DNA of 64,000 bases from Amycolatopsis acidicola (lineage in GTDB: Bacteria > Actinomycetota > Actinomycetes > Mycobacteriales > Pseudonocardiaceae), in the NCBI RefSeq assembly GCF_007713735.2, contig NZ_VMNW02000023.1, positions 37,478 through 101,477 of the forward strand. The letters run 5' to 3'. Position 1 is the stretch's first letter. Each line of letters starts with the position of its first letter. Positions 1 to 8,216 of the stretch are shown here, piece by piece. A program made the position numbers and the translations under genes. The notes beneath the pieces were generated by a model. That model was not told the origin of the DNA, ran no database searches, and saw nothing but the letters and a program-made list of their open reading frames with translations.

Positions 1-162
1 GATGGCGTAGGAGGTGCCGGGCAGCAGGTCGTCGCGTGCGCGCACGAGCACGGCACGGACCTCGTCGCGCTCCGGGACGGCTTCGCCCAGCGCCCAGCGC
101 AGCGCGGCCTCGCTCTGCGGGGATCCGTCGACTCCGACGACGATCTTTCGCTTGGCGGACAT
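1..162 (-). CDS. Universal stress protein, N-terminal part (runs off the window)
   Basis: The first 54 residues of a UspA-fold protein are visible. They begin [17 protein letters not shown] and continue with an ALRWALGEA helix, the usual first strand and helix of the nucleotide-binding Usp domain. A clear ribosome binding site (AAGGAGG) sits just upstream of the ATG at 162. The gene is divergent from ppsA, and the two share an upstream region with two DevR-like boxes. Usp proteins of this type accumulate in hypoxia and dormancy in mycobacteria. The C-terminal part, including the ATP-binding glycine motif, lies outside the window, so single versus tandem Usp architecture cannot be decided. Confidence 0.9.
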   Translation of the reverse strand, partial: MSAKRKIVVGVDGSPQSEAALRWALGEAVPERDEVRAVLVRARDDLLPGTSYAI

Positions 163-222
163 GGGATTCCTCCTTCGAAGGACGATGTCGCCAGGGTGCG
201 CGTGGCCGGGAACGCCCGGACA

Positions 223-236
223 GAGCCGAAAGTCCT
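223..236. promoter_or_regulatory. DevR/DosR-like box
   Basis: GAGCCGAAAGTCCT, whose reverse complement AGGACTTTCGGCTC is close to GGGACTTTCGGCCC, the core recognised by DosR/DevR regulators. It lies between the divergent usp (start 162) and ppsA (start 334), so it can serve either gene. Assignment is by motif and context only. Confidence 0.55.
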
Positions 237-257
237 GCCGATGCGCCCTCGCGGAAA

Positions 258-271
258 GGGACTTCGGGCTC
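258..271. promoter_or_regulatory. DevR/DosR-like box
   Basis: GGGACTTCGGGCTC, the second box of the usp-ppsA intergenic region, 35 bp from the first (start to start). Paired boxes upstream of a gene are typical of strongly DosR-controlled promoters. Confidence 0.6.
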
Positions 272-333
272 TCGAAGCACCCGGCCGCGCGCCGAACACT
301 CGGGGCGTGACCGGACCGAGTCAGGAGGAGAAG

Positions 334-2583
334 ATGACAGCCGTCAAGGACCTCACCGAACTCCGGCTCGCGGACGACGTGTCCGCGGGCGGCAAGGGAG
401 CCAACCTGGGGGAGATGACCGCCGCGGGGTTCCCGGTCCCCGGCGGTTTCGTGGTGCTGCGGGAGGGTTACCTGGCGGCGATGGAGGCGGGCGGCGTCCG
501 GGCGGGGCTGGCCCGGCTGCACGAGCGGGCGCTCGCCGCGGCGGGTGACCCGGACGCGCTCGCCGCGAACTGCGGGGAGATGCAGGAGCTCATCCGCAAA
601 GCGGCGCTGCCGGGGGAGCTGCGTGACGAGATCCTCGCCGCTTACGGCAGGATCGGCCGTGACGTGCGGGTGGCCGTGCGCTCGTCCGCCACCGGCGAGG
701 ACGGCGCCGACGCGTCGTTCGCGGGCATGAATGCCACCTATACCAACACAGTCGGCGAAGACGCCTTGCTGCGCCGCGTGGTGGACTGCTGGGCGTCGGC
801 GTTCTCGCCCCGGGTGGTCGCCTATCGCGCGGAGCGCGGGTTCACCGCCGAGCCGGCGATCGCGGTGGTGGTGCAGCGCATGGTCGAGGCCGAGCGCGCC
901 GGGGTGATCTTCACGGCCGACCCGCGCACCGCGGACCGGAAGCGGCTCGTCGTGGAGGCGGTGTTCGGGCAGGGCGAGACGCTGGTGAGCGGCGCGGTCG
1001 AACCCGACTCCTACGTGGTGGACAAGGAAGAGCTGCGCCTGACCGGGGTTCGGGTCGGGAACAAGAAGTACCAGATCGTGCGTGGCGAGACCGGCGACAC
1101 CCGGGTCGAGCTGCCGGAGCCCGCCGCCCGGCGGCGGGTGCTGGAGGACGCGGCCGTCATCGAGCTGGCGCGGCTGGCGATCCGGGTGGAGGAGCACTAC
1201 GGCCGCCCGCAGGACATGGAGTGGGTGATCGATCCCGGCCGCGAGATCTTCCTCGTGCAGACGCGGCCTATCACGACGCTCGCGCCGGCGTCGGCGGAAG
1301 GCGAGCAGCTCGTCCGCGGTCTCGCCGCTTCACCGGGCACGGCGGGCGGCGCGGTGCGGGTGCTGCGGTCGCCGGAGGAGGGCAAGCAGCTGCGCGCGGG
1401 CGAGATCCTGGTCGCCCCGATGACGAATCCCGACTGGGTGCCCACGATCCGCCGCGCGGCCGCGCTCGTCACCGACGGCGGCGGGATGACCTGTCACGCC
1501 GCGATCGTGGCGCGCGAGCTGGGTGTGCCGTGCGTGGTGGGCACCGAGCACGCCACGACGGTGCTCAAGACGGGGCGTCTGGTCACGGTCGACGGCGGCG
1601 CGGGCGAAGTCCGTTCCGGGGCGCAGCCGGCACCGGCCCGCACGGAAACGCGGCGCCCGGTCATGCGGGTCGCCGACGCCGAGGCGCTCGGCACGCGGCT
1701 CTACGTCAACGTGGCCATGCCGGAACAAGCCGAGCACGCCGCCGCGCTGCCCGTGGACGGGGTGGGGCTGGTGCGCGCGGAGTTCATGCTGACCGAGGCG
1801 CTCGGCGGGCGGCATCCGCGCGACCTGCTCGCGCACGGCGAGGAAAAGTCCTTTGTGGACCGGATGGCGGAGTCGCTGCTGCGGATCACCCGGCCGTTCG
1901 CGCCCCGGCCCGTCGTCTACCGCGCGACGGATTTGCGCGGCAACGAGTTCCGCGGCCTGATCGGGGGCGCGGACTACGAGCTGCCGGAGGACAATCCGAT
2001 GATCGGCTATCGTGGCTGCTACCGGTACGTCCGCCAGCCCGACCTGTTCGCGCTCGAGCTCGAGGTGCTGGCCCGGGTCCGTGAGCAGACCCCGAACCTG
2101 CACCTGATGCTGCCGTTCGTGCGGACGAAATGGGAACTGGAGGAGTGCCTGCGGCTGGTGGACGCGAGCCCGCTGGGGCGCCAGCGCGGGCTGCTCCGGT
2201 GGGTGATGGCCGAGGTGCCTTCGGTGCTGTACTGGCTGCCGGAGTACGCCGGTCTCGGTATCGACGGGGTGTCGATCGGCAGCAACGACCTCACGCAGCT
2301 GATCCTCGGCGTGGACCGCGACTCGGCCGAATGCGCCGAGCTGTTCGACGAATCGGACCCCGCCGTGCTCGACGCGATCGGCCGGATCATCGGCACCGCC
2401 CGTGATCTGGGCATCACGTCGTCGCTGTGCGGGCAGGCGCCGTCCAACCGGCCGGAGTTCGCCGAGCGGCTGGTGCGGCTGGGCATCACGTCGGTCTCGG
2501 TGGACCCGGACGCCGTGCCCGCCGCGCACCGGGTCATCGCGGCCGCCGAGCGCAGGCTGCTGCTCGATCAGGCGCGTGCCTGA
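334..2583 (+). CDS. ppsA: Phosphoenolpyruvate synthase
   Basis: A 749-residue PEP synthase (pyruvate + ATP + water to PEP + AMP + phosphate), a gluconeogenic entry step. The domains run in the usual order. An ATP-grasp domain with [16 protein letters not shown] occupies about residues 1-340. The mobile phosphohistidine domain follows, with [16 protein letters not shown] (catalytic His388). The PEP-binding barrel carries [18 protein letters not shown] and the catalytic Cys699 in CGQAPS. All key residues are present. I chose the ATG at 334 because AGGAGG precedes it by five bases; the frame stays open upstream. Two DevR-like boxes lie upstream. The 3' end overlaps the convergent CBS gene by 16 bp. 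The context suggests carbon rerouting during hypoxia. Confidence 0.95.
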   Translation: MTAVKDLTELRLADDVSAGGKGANLGEMTAAGFPVPGGFVVLREGYLAAMEAGGVRAGLARLHERALAAAGDPDALAANCGEMQELIRKAALPGELRDEILAAYGRIGRDVRVAVRSSATGEDGADASFAGMNATYTNTVGEDALLRRVVDCWASAFSPRVVAYRAERGFTAEPAIAVVVQRMVEAERAGVIFTADPRTADRKRLVVEAVFGQGETLVSGAVEPDSYVVDKEELRLTGVRVGNKKYQIVRGETGDTRVELPEPAARRRVLEDAAVIELARLAIRVEEHYGRPQDMEWVIDPGREIFLVQTRPITTLAPASAEGEQLVRGLAASPGTAGGAVRVLRSPEEGKQLRAGEILVAPMTNPDWVPTIRRAAALVTDGGGMTCHAAIVARELGVPCVVGTEHATTVLKTGRLVTVDGGAGEVRSGAQPAPARTETRRPVMRVADAEALGTRLYVNVAMPEQAEHAAALPVDGVGLVRAEFMLTEALGGRHPRDLLAHGEEKSFVDRMAESLLRITRPFAPRPVVYRATDLRGNEFRGLIGGADYELPEDNPMIGYRGCYRYVRQPDLFALELEVLARVREQTPNLHLMLPFVRTKWELEECLRLVDASPLGRQRGLLRWVMAEVPSVLYWLPEYAGLGIDGVSIGSNDLTQLILGVDRDSAECAELFDESDPAVLDAIGRIIGTARDLGITSSLCGQAPSNRPEFAERLVRLGITSVSVDPDAVPAAHRVIAAAERRLLLDQARA

Positions 2584-2990
2584 AAGACCAGTGCCCGCAA
2601 CAGATCGCGCCAGCTGATCACGCCGACGAGTTTGCCGGAGCCGAGCACCGGAACCCACCGCTGCCGGGACTCGAGCAGGAGCTCGGCGACGGCGGTCAGC
2701 TCGGCGTCCGGGCCCACTGCCGGGACCGGGCGCCGCATGACCTGCCGCACGGTGCGCGCGACGTCGCCCACCGTCACGCCACCCTCCGGTGTGGACTGTC
2801 CGCGCGGGCCGGGCACGAGCCGCGCGCGGACCACGTCGGCCTCGGTCACGACACCGGCCAGCTCGCCGGCCGCGCCGACGACCGGCAGCGACGTGAACCC
2901 GTGGCGCAGCATCAGCCCGGCGGCTTCCTCGATACCCGCGTCGGGAGTGAGCCCGAGTACCGGGCTGCTCATGATCTCGAATGCTCGCAT
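2568..2990 (-). CDS. CBS-domain pair protein
   Basis: A 140-residue protein made almost entirely of two CBS motifs (a Bateman module): [19 protein letters not shown], then [18 protein letters not shown], and a second repeat with [18 protein letters not shown]. Such modules bind adenine nucleotides and report cell energy state, and stand-alone pairs occur in the mycobacterial DosR regulon (Hrp1). I chose the ATG at 2990 by alignment with the neighbouring CBS protein (MRARDIMSSPAV); its ribosome binding site is weak, and an in-frame GTG lies a few codons upstream. It is divergent from the CBS gene at 3124, with a candidate DevR box between them. Confidence 0.85.
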   Translation of the reverse strand: MRAFEIMSSPVLGLTPDAGIEEAAGLMLRHGFTSLPVVGAAGELAGVVTEADVVRARLVPGPRGQSTPEGGVTVGDVARTVRQVMRRPVPAVGPDAELTAVAELLLESRQRWVPVLGSGKLVGVISWRDLLRALVFQARA

Positions 2991-3049
2991 GGCACCGAGG
3001 ATGACCACCCGGCGGCCGCGCGCACAGGTGCCGCTCGGCCCGGCTGGGG

Positions 3050-3063
3050 AGGACGAAGGACCC
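3050..3063. promoter_or_regulatory. DevR/DosR-like box (imperfect)
   Basis: AGGACGAAGGACCC matches the reverse form GGGCCGAAGGTCCC at 11 of 14 positions. It lies between the divergent CBS genes that start at 2990 (minus) and 3124 (plus). Confidence 0.45.
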
Positions 3064-3123
3064 TTCGCCGGGCGGGTGCGCGCGGGGGAGTCTCGGCAGC
3101 GAAACCGACAGGGAGGAAAGACC

Positions 3124-3714
3124 ATGCGCGCCCGGGACATCATGAGCAGCCCCGCCGTCACCACCACGCCGGACACCGAGGTGGCCGTGGCGGAGAAAAT
3201 CCTTGTGCAGCGCGGATTCACGGCGCTGCCGGTGATCGACGAGGACCGGCTGGCAGGGGTGGTGACCGAGGCGGACCTCCTCGCCGACCGGTTTCCGGAG
3301 CAGCCGCATCGTTCGCATGCCACGGTCGGGGAGGTCATGAACCCCGTGGCGCGCACGGTCGATATCGACACCGACGCCACGCGGATAGCGCGGCTGATGC
3401 TCGATACCCGCGTGCGCTGCCTGCCGGTGATGGATCGCGGCAAGGTGGCCGGTGTCGTCACCCGCCGGGATTTCCTGCGCGCGCTCGCCCGGCCCGATGC
3501 CAAGCTCGCCGAGGACGTCACCCGCCGCTTGTCGGTGTTCCCTCCCGCGGACCGGTGGATCGTCGACGTCGCGGACGGCGAAGCCACCATCATCGACCGG
3601 TACGCGAGCGAAAAGGACCACGAGGTCGCGGTCGTGCTCGCGGAAAGCGTGCCGGGCGTGATCCGGGCCCGGTGCTACGTAGGCGAAGTCGAGCATGAAC
3701 GGAAACGGTCGTGA
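3124..3714 (+). CDS. CBS-domain pair protein with C-terminal extension
   Basis: A 196-residue protein. Two CBS repeats fill about residues 1-125 (MRARDIMSSPAVTTTPDTE and LPVMDRGKVAGVVTRRD). A C-terminal segment of about 65 residues (WIVDVADGEATIID, VAVVLAESVPGVIRARC) resembles a degenerate BON domain, as in the intact CBS-BON protein at 5278. A GGGAGGAAAG ribosome binding site precedes the ATG at 3124. The stop overlaps the GTG of the next gene (GTGA), so translation is probably coupled through the four-gene run 3124-4531. The role is likely adenylate or redox sensing; the partner is unknown. Confidence 0.85.
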   Translation: MRARDIMSSPAVTTTPDTEVAVAEKILVQRGFTALPVIDEDRLAGVVTEADLLADRFPEQPHRSHATVGEVMNPVARTVDIDTDATRIARLMLDTRVRCLPVMDRGKVAGVVTRRDFLRALARPDAKLAEDVTRRLSVFPPADRWIVDVADGEATIIDRYASEKDHEVAVVLAESVPGVIRARCYVGEVEHERKRS

Positions 3715-4091
3715 ACCCGCCGGTCGTCGCCGGTGTCGACGGCGGCCCGGCGAGCGACGCCGTGCTCGCCGCGGCTTTCGGCGAAGCCAGGACGCGGAAA
3801 GCGCCGCTCGTCGTCGTGCACGTCGACGCCGCGCCGCACGGGATCCTGCGGATGCGCCGCGCGCTGGCGGGCTGGGAGGCGAGGTTCCCCGAGGTGACCG
3901 CGCACTGGATCGTGCAGCACGACCATCCCGGCAGGCACCTGCTCGACCAGGCCGCCGGGGCGCAGCTGCTGGTGACGGGACAGCGGGGACGACGGCCCGG
4001 CCGGACCGGCCGCGCCCTGCGGAAGAACTCCGGATGCCCGCTGCTGATCATCCCCGCGAAGGGGTCGAGCCATGCACGCGCGCGCGGGTGA
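3711..4091 (+). CDS. Small universal stress protein
   Basis: A 126-residue single Usp-like domain: VVAGVDGGPASDAVLAAAF at the start, then a terminal LLVTGQRGRRPGRTGRAL and CPLLIIPAKG that correspond to the G-2x-G-9x-G nucleotide loop and last strand. The loop is atypical (GQRGRRPGRTGRA), so ATP binding is uncertain. The GTG start overlaps the preceding CBS stop by 4 bp, and the 3' end overlaps the DUF1918 gene by 20 bp, indicating one transcript. Confidence 0.8.
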   Translation: MNPPVVAGVDGGPASDAVLAAAFGEARTRKAPLVVVHVDAAPHGILRMRRALAGWEARFPEVTAHWIVQHDHPGRHLLDQAAGAQLLVTGQRGRRPGRTGRALRKNSGCPLLIIPAKGSSHARARG

Positions 4092-4335
4092 CTGGATCGC
4101 CATCGAGGGCCACACGACCGGCGTGGCCGGGCAACGCGGGCAGATCCTCGAAGTGCGGTCCGCCGATGGCTCGCCGCCGTTCCTCGTGCACTGGCTGTCC
4201 GACGGCCACACTTCGCTGTGTTTCCCCGGACCGGACGCCAGGGTGCTGACCCCGGCCGAGCTGGCCGAGGCCGACGAGCGGGCGCGTAAGCGGTTCGACG
4301 CGGTGCAGGACGAGCTGTCCGGCAACTCCCGATAG
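4072..4335 (+). CDS. DUF1918 domain protein
   Basis: An 87-residue protein matching the actinobacterial DUF1918 family: RAGDWIAIEG near the start, GQILEVRSADGSPPFLVHW in the middle and a FPGPDARV signature at about residue 52. The family has a small beta-barrel-like fold and no established biochemical role. Its overlap with the Usp gene and its place in the stress island suggest a stress-related function. The C-terminal 30 residues are charged and helical. Confidence 0.85.
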   Translation: MHARAGDWIAIEGHTTGVAGQRGQILEVRSADGSPPFLVHWLSDGHTSLCFPGPDARVLTPAELAEADERARKRFDAVQDELSGNSR

Positions 4336-4345
4336 GAGAAAAGCC

Positions 4346-4531
4346 ATGACCGACAAGGAAAGTCTGCGGGCCGCGCGGGAAGCGCGCGAGAGCGCCCAGG
4401 ACCGCGTCTCGCCCTCGCACGGCACGGCGGAGCTGGCCGAGCGGAACATCCGGCGTTACCTGGCCGCGGAACAGCGCCGCAGCCAGGAAAAGCCCGGCGG
4501 CGAAACGGAAGACGAGTCAGTCGGCCGGTGA
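4346..4531 (+). CDS. Small charged hypothetical protein
   Basis: A 61-residue, Arg/Glu-rich, probably helical protein (MTDKESLRAAREARESAQDR). A good ribosome binding site (TAGGAGAAAAG) precedes the ATG, ten bases after the DUF1918 stop, so it is probably the last gene of the CBS-usp-DUF1918 operon. No family is recognised. Its 3' end overlaps the convergent membrane protein gene by 15 bp. Confidence 0.6.
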   Translation: MTDKESLRAAREARESAQDRVSPSHGTAELAERNIRRYLAAEQRRSQEKPGGETEDESVGR

Positions 4532-4768
4532 CGGCGGCACCGGGATGCCGTGTCCCGATCGCCGGCCCAGCCGGAGATACGCCACCGGGCCGACGAAGTT
4601 GACGGCGATGATCAGCGCCCAGGCCGGTTTCGGGCCGCGCACGTCGTCGGCGGGCCGGCGCGAGAGGTCCCACCACGCGTCCGCGGCCAGCGCCAGCTGG
4701 ACGGCGCCCGCACCGATGATGTTCGCCTTGGCCAGGCCGGAAAGTTCGGACCACTTCTTGTGCGTCAT
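4517..4768 (-). CDS. Two-helix membrane protein, PLDc_N-like
   Basis: An 83-residue protein with two hydrophobic segments: NIIGAGAVQLALAADAWW, then WALIIAVNFVGPVAYLRLGR. The second has the tryptophan, Asn-Phe-x-Gly-Pro and Tyr-x3-Gly-Arg pattern of the PLDc_N (phospholipase D nuclease N-terminal) family, which occurs widely as stand-alone small membrane proteins of unknown role. The start at 4768 follows from the MTHKKWSEL context. Two DevR-like boxes lie between it and the divergent gene at 4877. Confidence 0.7.
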   Translation of the reverse strand: MTHKKWSELSGLAKANIIGAGAVQLALAADAWWDLSRRPADDVRGPKPAWALIIAVNFVGPVAYLRLGRRSGHGIPVPPSPAD

Positions 4769-4805
4769 GGTTTTCCACCCTGCGCCGCGAACAGGCCGCG
4801 CCGAA

Positions 4806-4819
4806 GGGCCCAAGGTCGC
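4806..4819. promoter_or_regulatory. DevR/DosR-like box
   Basis: GGGCCCAAGGTCGC, 12 of 14 matches to GGGCCGAAGGTCCC, in the divergent promoter region between genes starting at 4768 (minus) and 4877 (plus). Confidence 0.5.
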
Positions 4820-4827
4820 CGCCCGCC

Positions 4828-4841
4828 GGGACCTGAGGCTC
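4828..4841. promoter_or_regulatory. DevR/DosR-like box
   Basis: GGGACCTGAGGCTC, about 11 of 14 matches to GGGACCTTCGGCCC, 22 bp from the neighbouring box (about two helical turns). This spacing suits cooperative binding. Confidence 0.45.
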
Positions 4842-4876
4842 TGGAGCACTCCGCCGTGCGGGCAGAAGGTGTGGTG

Positions 4877-5281
4877 ATGAACAGGATCGACTGGCCGCGC
4901 GACACGGCGCGGCGTCCGGTCCTCGCCGCGTGCGCCGGGCTGGTCGCGGTACTGGCGTACGCGGGCGCGGCCGCGCTGATCACCGGAGTGCTGGGGCTCG
5001 GGGCCGAGGTGACCGCGCGTCTTCCCTGGGGCAGTACGGTTTTCGCCGGGGTGGCGCTCGCGCTCGTCGTCGGCGTGCCGATGACGGTCGTCGCCTGCTT
5101 CGGCAGCCGCGGCAACGCGTACACCAGCGTCGCGGCGGTCGTCGCTGGCTCGATGCTCATCGGCTGGATCGCGGTCGAGATCGGCTTCGTGCGGACCTAC
5201 AGCTGGCTGCAGCCGGTCTTCGCCTTCGCCGGGCTGCTCATCGCCCACGCCGGTCTCCGGCGGTTCAGGAGGACATCATGA
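4877..5281 (+). CDS. Four-helix membrane protein, unknown
   Basis: A 134-residue protein with about four transmembrane helices (VLAACAGLVAVLAYAGAAAL, VFAGVALALVVGVPMTVVA, VAAVVAGSMLIGWIAVEIGF and a last one ending FAFAGLLIAHAG). No family is recognised with certainty. I used the ATG at 4877; two in-frame GTG codons directly precede it. The stop overlaps the next ATG (5278), so it is co-translated with the CBS-BON protein and lies upstream of the metal ATPase in one operon. Confidence 0.7.
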   Translation: MNRIDWPRDTARRPVLAACAGLVAVLAYAGAAALITGVLGLGAEVTARLPWGSTVFAGVALALVVGVPMTVVACFGSRGNAYTSVAAVVAGSMLIGWIAVEIGFVRTYSWLQPVFAFAGLLIAHAGLRRFRRTS

Positions 5282-5958
5282 AGACGACGCGGGTCCGGGA
5301 CGTGATGACGTCCGAGGTCCATTCGGTACGGCGGACCACGCCGTTCAAGGCCGTGGCCGGGCTGCTGGCCGGTTACCGGATCAGCGCCATGCCGGTGGTC
5401 GACGACGAGCGCACCGTCGTCGGCGTCGTCTCCGAGGCGGACCTGATGCGCGAACAGGTCCCGCCGCGACGGTGGCGGCGCTCGCGCGAGCGCGACGCGC
5501 GTACCGCCGGGGAGCTGATGACGAGCCCGGCGATCACCGCGACCGCGGACACCACCGTCGCCGAGGCGGCCCGCCGGATGACGCGCGGGAACGTCAAACG
5601 GCTCCCCGTCGTCGACGCCTACGGCAAGCTGGTGGCGGTGGTCAGCCGGGCCGACCTGATCGCTCTTTTCGCGCGCCCGGACGAAGAACTGCGCGAGGAG
5701 ATCGAACTCGAGGTGGTGGAGCGGGCGCTGTGCGTGCCGCGCGCGAGCATCTCGGTCTCGGTGACGGACGGGGTGGCGACCCTGTCGGGGAAGCTGGAAC
5801 GCAAGAGCCTGGTGCCCATCGCCGAAACACTCGCCGCGCGCGTGCCCGGCGTCGTGGGGGTGGTCGGCGACCTCTCCTTCGACTTCGACGACAGCCGTGT
5901 CCGGGGCACCGAGCCGGCGAACGAAGGCGTCCTGCACGACGTGTGGCACCGGGAATGA
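5278..5958 (+). CDS. CBS-pair and BON domain protein
   Basis: A 226-residue protein. Two CBS repeats (residues about 1-130) contain MKTTRVRDVMTSEVHSV, SAMPVVDDERTVVGVVSEAD and RLPVVDAYGKLVAVVSRAD. A BON domain follows (about 145-215) with ISVSVTDGVATLSGKLER and the conserved RVPGVVGVVGDLSFD. CBS-BON proteins are thought to couple adenylate sensing to membrane or partner binding. The start overlaps the upstream stop, and the stop overlaps the ATG of the P-type ATPase (ATGA). It may regulate that transporter; this is inference from the coupling. Confidence 0.88.
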   Translation: MKTTRVRDVMTSEVHSVRRTTPFKAVAGLLAGYRISAMPVVDDERTVVGVVSEADLMREQVPPRRWRRSRERDARTAGELMTSPAITATADTTVAEAARRMTRGNVKRLPVVDAYGKLVAVVSRADLIALFARPDEELREEIELEVVERALCVPRASISVSVTDGVATLSGKLERKSLVPIAETLAARVPGVVGVVGDLSFDFDDSRVRGTEPANEGVLHDVWHRE

Positions 5959-8216
5959 CACGGTCCCGGGAAGCGTGGCTGCTCGCTGCCGTGCTCCTCC
6001 TTCTGACGGCCGGTGCGATCGCGCGCCCCTTCGGCAGCATGCCCGCCGACGTGTTGTGGGCCGCCGCGGACCTGGTGGCCCTGGTCCCGGCGGTGTGGTG
6101 GGTCGTGGCCGACCTGAGGGCGGGCCGGTGGGGCGCGGACATCCTGGCGGTGCTCGCGCTGGCGAGCACGGTGGCGATCGGAGAGTTCCTGGCCGGGGCG
6201 ATCATCGCGGCGATGGTGGCCACCGGGAAGCTGCTGGAAGCGGCGGCGGGCCGGCGCGCCCGCCGGGACCTGGCCGCGTTGCTCGACCGGGCGCCCCAGC
6301 GCGCGCACGTACGCCGTGCCGGGGAACCCGTGACCGTCGCGATCGGGCAAGTCGGCGCCGGCGACCGGGTCGTCGTGCGGCCCGGTGAGGTGGTTCCCGC
6401 GGACGGGACCTGTTTGGCGGACGGGCTTTTCGACGAATCCGCGCTCACCGGCGAAGCCGAACCCGTCGCGCGCGCGACCGGGGACGCGGTGCGCAGCGGC
6501 GTCGTCAACGCAGGCGCCGCCCTCGACCTGCTGGTCTCGGCGCGCGCGGACGCCAGCACGTATGCCGGGGTGGTGCGGCTGGCCGAACAGGCCGCGGCCG
6601 CTTCGGCTCCGGTCGCGAGGCTCGCCGATCGCGTCGCCGTCTGGTTCCTGCCGCTGTCGCTGTCGATCGCGGCGGCTGCCTGGCTGGTGACCGGCGAACC
6701 CGGGCGCGCGGTCGCCGTACTGGTGACCGCGACCCCGTGCCCGTTGCTGCTGGCGGTCCCGGTCGCGGTGACCGGCGGGCTCTCCCGCGCCTCGCGCGCG
6801 GGCGTGGTGGTCAAAGACGGTGGGGCGCTGGAACTTCTCGGCCGCGCGTCGCGCCTGGCCATCGACAAGACGGGCACGGTCACCGAAGGGCAGCCGGAAG
6901 TGGGTGCGGTCGTGGCGGCCCCGGGTGTCACCGCGAAGGAGGCGCTGGGCCTCGCGGCGGCGGTCGAGCAGTACTCGCCGCACGTGCTCGCCGCCGCGGT
7001 GGTCCGTGCGGCGCGACAGCGCGGAATTCCCTTGGCAGCGGCGGACTCGGTGACCGAGGAGCCAGGGTTCGGCGCGTGCGGCACGGTGGCCGGGGAACGG
7101 ATCCAGGTGGGCAGGTTCGCGCCGGGCACCGCCCTGCCGTCGTGGGCGCGCGCCGCGGCCCGCCGCAGCCACCTGGACCTCGCGTCGCTGGTGTGGGTGC
7201 GCCGGCATGGTGAGCCGGTCGCCGCGCTGCTCGTCCGCGACCGGGTGCGCCCGGACGCGTCCCGGACGCTCCGCCGGTTGCGTGCCGCCGGCATCGACCG
7301 GGTCGTGCTGCTGACCGGTGACCGCGTCGACAACGCCACTGAGGTCGCCGGGCTGGTCGGGGTGGACGAGATCCAGGCGGGGGCCACCCCGGCGGACAAG
7401 ATCGGGCGGGTCCGCGCCGAACGCCGGGACGGCGTTACCGTGATGGTCGGCGACGGCGTCAACGACGCGCCCGCGCTGGCGGCGGCCGACGTCGGGGTCG
7501 CGCTGGGATCGCGGGGGTCGACCGCGGCGGCACAGGCGGCCGACGCGGTGATCCTCGACGACCGGATCGCCCATCTCGCCGACGCGATGGAGATCGCCCG
7601 GCGCACGCGCCGGCTGGCGGTGCAGAGCGCCGGTGCCGGGACGGGGCTGTCTCTGCTCGCGATGGCCGTCGCGGCGTTCGGGCTGCTGGTCCCGGTGGCG
7701 GGCGCCGTGGTGCAGGAGGCCATCGACGTCGCCGTCATCCTCAACTCCCTGCGGATCCTGCGCGGCCGGAAGCCCGCGCGTGCCGCGGACCCGCTGCTGA
7801 CCCGTTTCGCCCGGGAGCACACGGAACTGCTGCCGGTCCGGGCCGCCGTGCGGGACGCCGCGGACAGCCTCGCCGAAGGCACCGGGCCGCACGCGGACGC
7901 GGCCGTCGGGGCGGCCTACCGGCTCCTGGTGGGCCGCCTGCTGCCGCACGAGATGGCGGAAGAGCACCAGCTGTACCCCGTGCTCGACGAGGTGCTCGGC
8001 GGGCCCGAGACCACGGTGACGATGAGCCGCGGGCACGCCGAGATCGTCCGGCTGATCCGGCGGCTCGGTCGGCATCTCGCGGAGTCCCCGGCCGGGCTGG
8101 AGCCCGACCAGGTGGACGACGTGCGGGCCACGCTCTACGGGCTCGACGCGGTGTTGAACCTGCATTTCGCGCAGGAGGAAGAGGCCTACTTCTCGCTCGC
8201 CCCGCCTGCCAGGTGA
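5955..8216 (+). CDS. P1B-type metal ATPase with C-terminal hemerythrin domain (P1B-5-like)
   Basis: A 753-residue heavy-metal P-type ATPase. It shows the actuator motif ALTGEAEPV, the phosphorylation site DKTGTVTEG (Asp304), the hinge GDGVNDAPAL, and in the membrane TPC (residues 260-262) plus QEAID (587-591). TPC with QExxD is the signature of the P1B-5 subgroup, linked to Fe/Ni/Co-type export, and that subgroup often carries a hemerythrin-like tail. Here residues about 610-753 supply candidate di-iron ligands (REHTELL, LLPHEMAEEHQLYP, SRGHAEI, LHFAQEEEAYF). No N-terminal metal-binding domain is present. The ATG overlaps the CBS-BON stop, and the 3' end overlaps the convergent acyltransferase by 31 bp. 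The transported metal is not certain. Confidence 0.88.
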   Translation: MTRSREAWLLAAVLLLLTAGAIARPFGSMPADVLWAAADLVALVPAVWWVVADLRAGRWGADILAVLALASTVAIGEFLAGAIIAAMVATGKLLEAAAGRRARRDLAALLDRAPQRAHVRRAGEPVTVAIGQVGAGDRVVVRPGEVVPADGTCLADGLFDESALTGEAEPVARATGDAVRSGVVNAGAALDLLVSARADASTYAGVVRLAEQAAAASAPVARLADRVAVWFLPLSLSIAAAAWLVTGEPGRAVAVLVTATPCPLLLAVPVAVTGGLSRASRAGVVVKDGGALELLGRASRLAIDKTGTVTEGQPEVGAVVAAPGVTAKEALGLAAAVEQYSPHVLAAAVVRAARQRGIPLAAADSVTEEPGFGACGTVAGERIQVGRFAPGTALPSWARAAARRSHLDLASLVWVRRHGEPVAALLVRDRVRPDASRTLRRLRAAGIDRVVLLTGDRVDNATEVAGLVGVDEIQAGATPADKIGRVRAERRDGVTVMVGDGVNDAPALAAADVGVALGSRGSTAAAQAADAVILDDRIAHLADAMEIARRTRRLAVQSAGAGTGLSLLAMAVAAFGLLVPVAGAVVQEAIDVAVILNSLRILRGRKPARAADPLLTRFAREHTELLPVRAAVRDAADSLAEGTGPHADAAVGAAYRLLVGRLLPHEMAEEHQLYPVLDEVLGGPETTVTMSRGHAEIVRLIRRLGRHLAESPAGLEPDQVDDVRATLYGLDAVLNLHFAQEEEAYFSLAPPAR

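Noticed and set aside
1330..3696. A 788-codon open frame on the minus strand, antisense to ppsA and running through the CBS genes.
   Set aside because: His/Arg/Pro-rich composition with no recognisable domain; PEP synthase and two CBS proteins on other frames explain the region.
4550..4876. An N-terminal extension of the four-helix membrane protein gene at 4877.
   Set aside because: The upstream frame is antisense to the PLDc_N-like gene, includes the DevR-like boxes and is Arg-rich; the GTG/ATG cluster at 4871-4877 is the plausible start.
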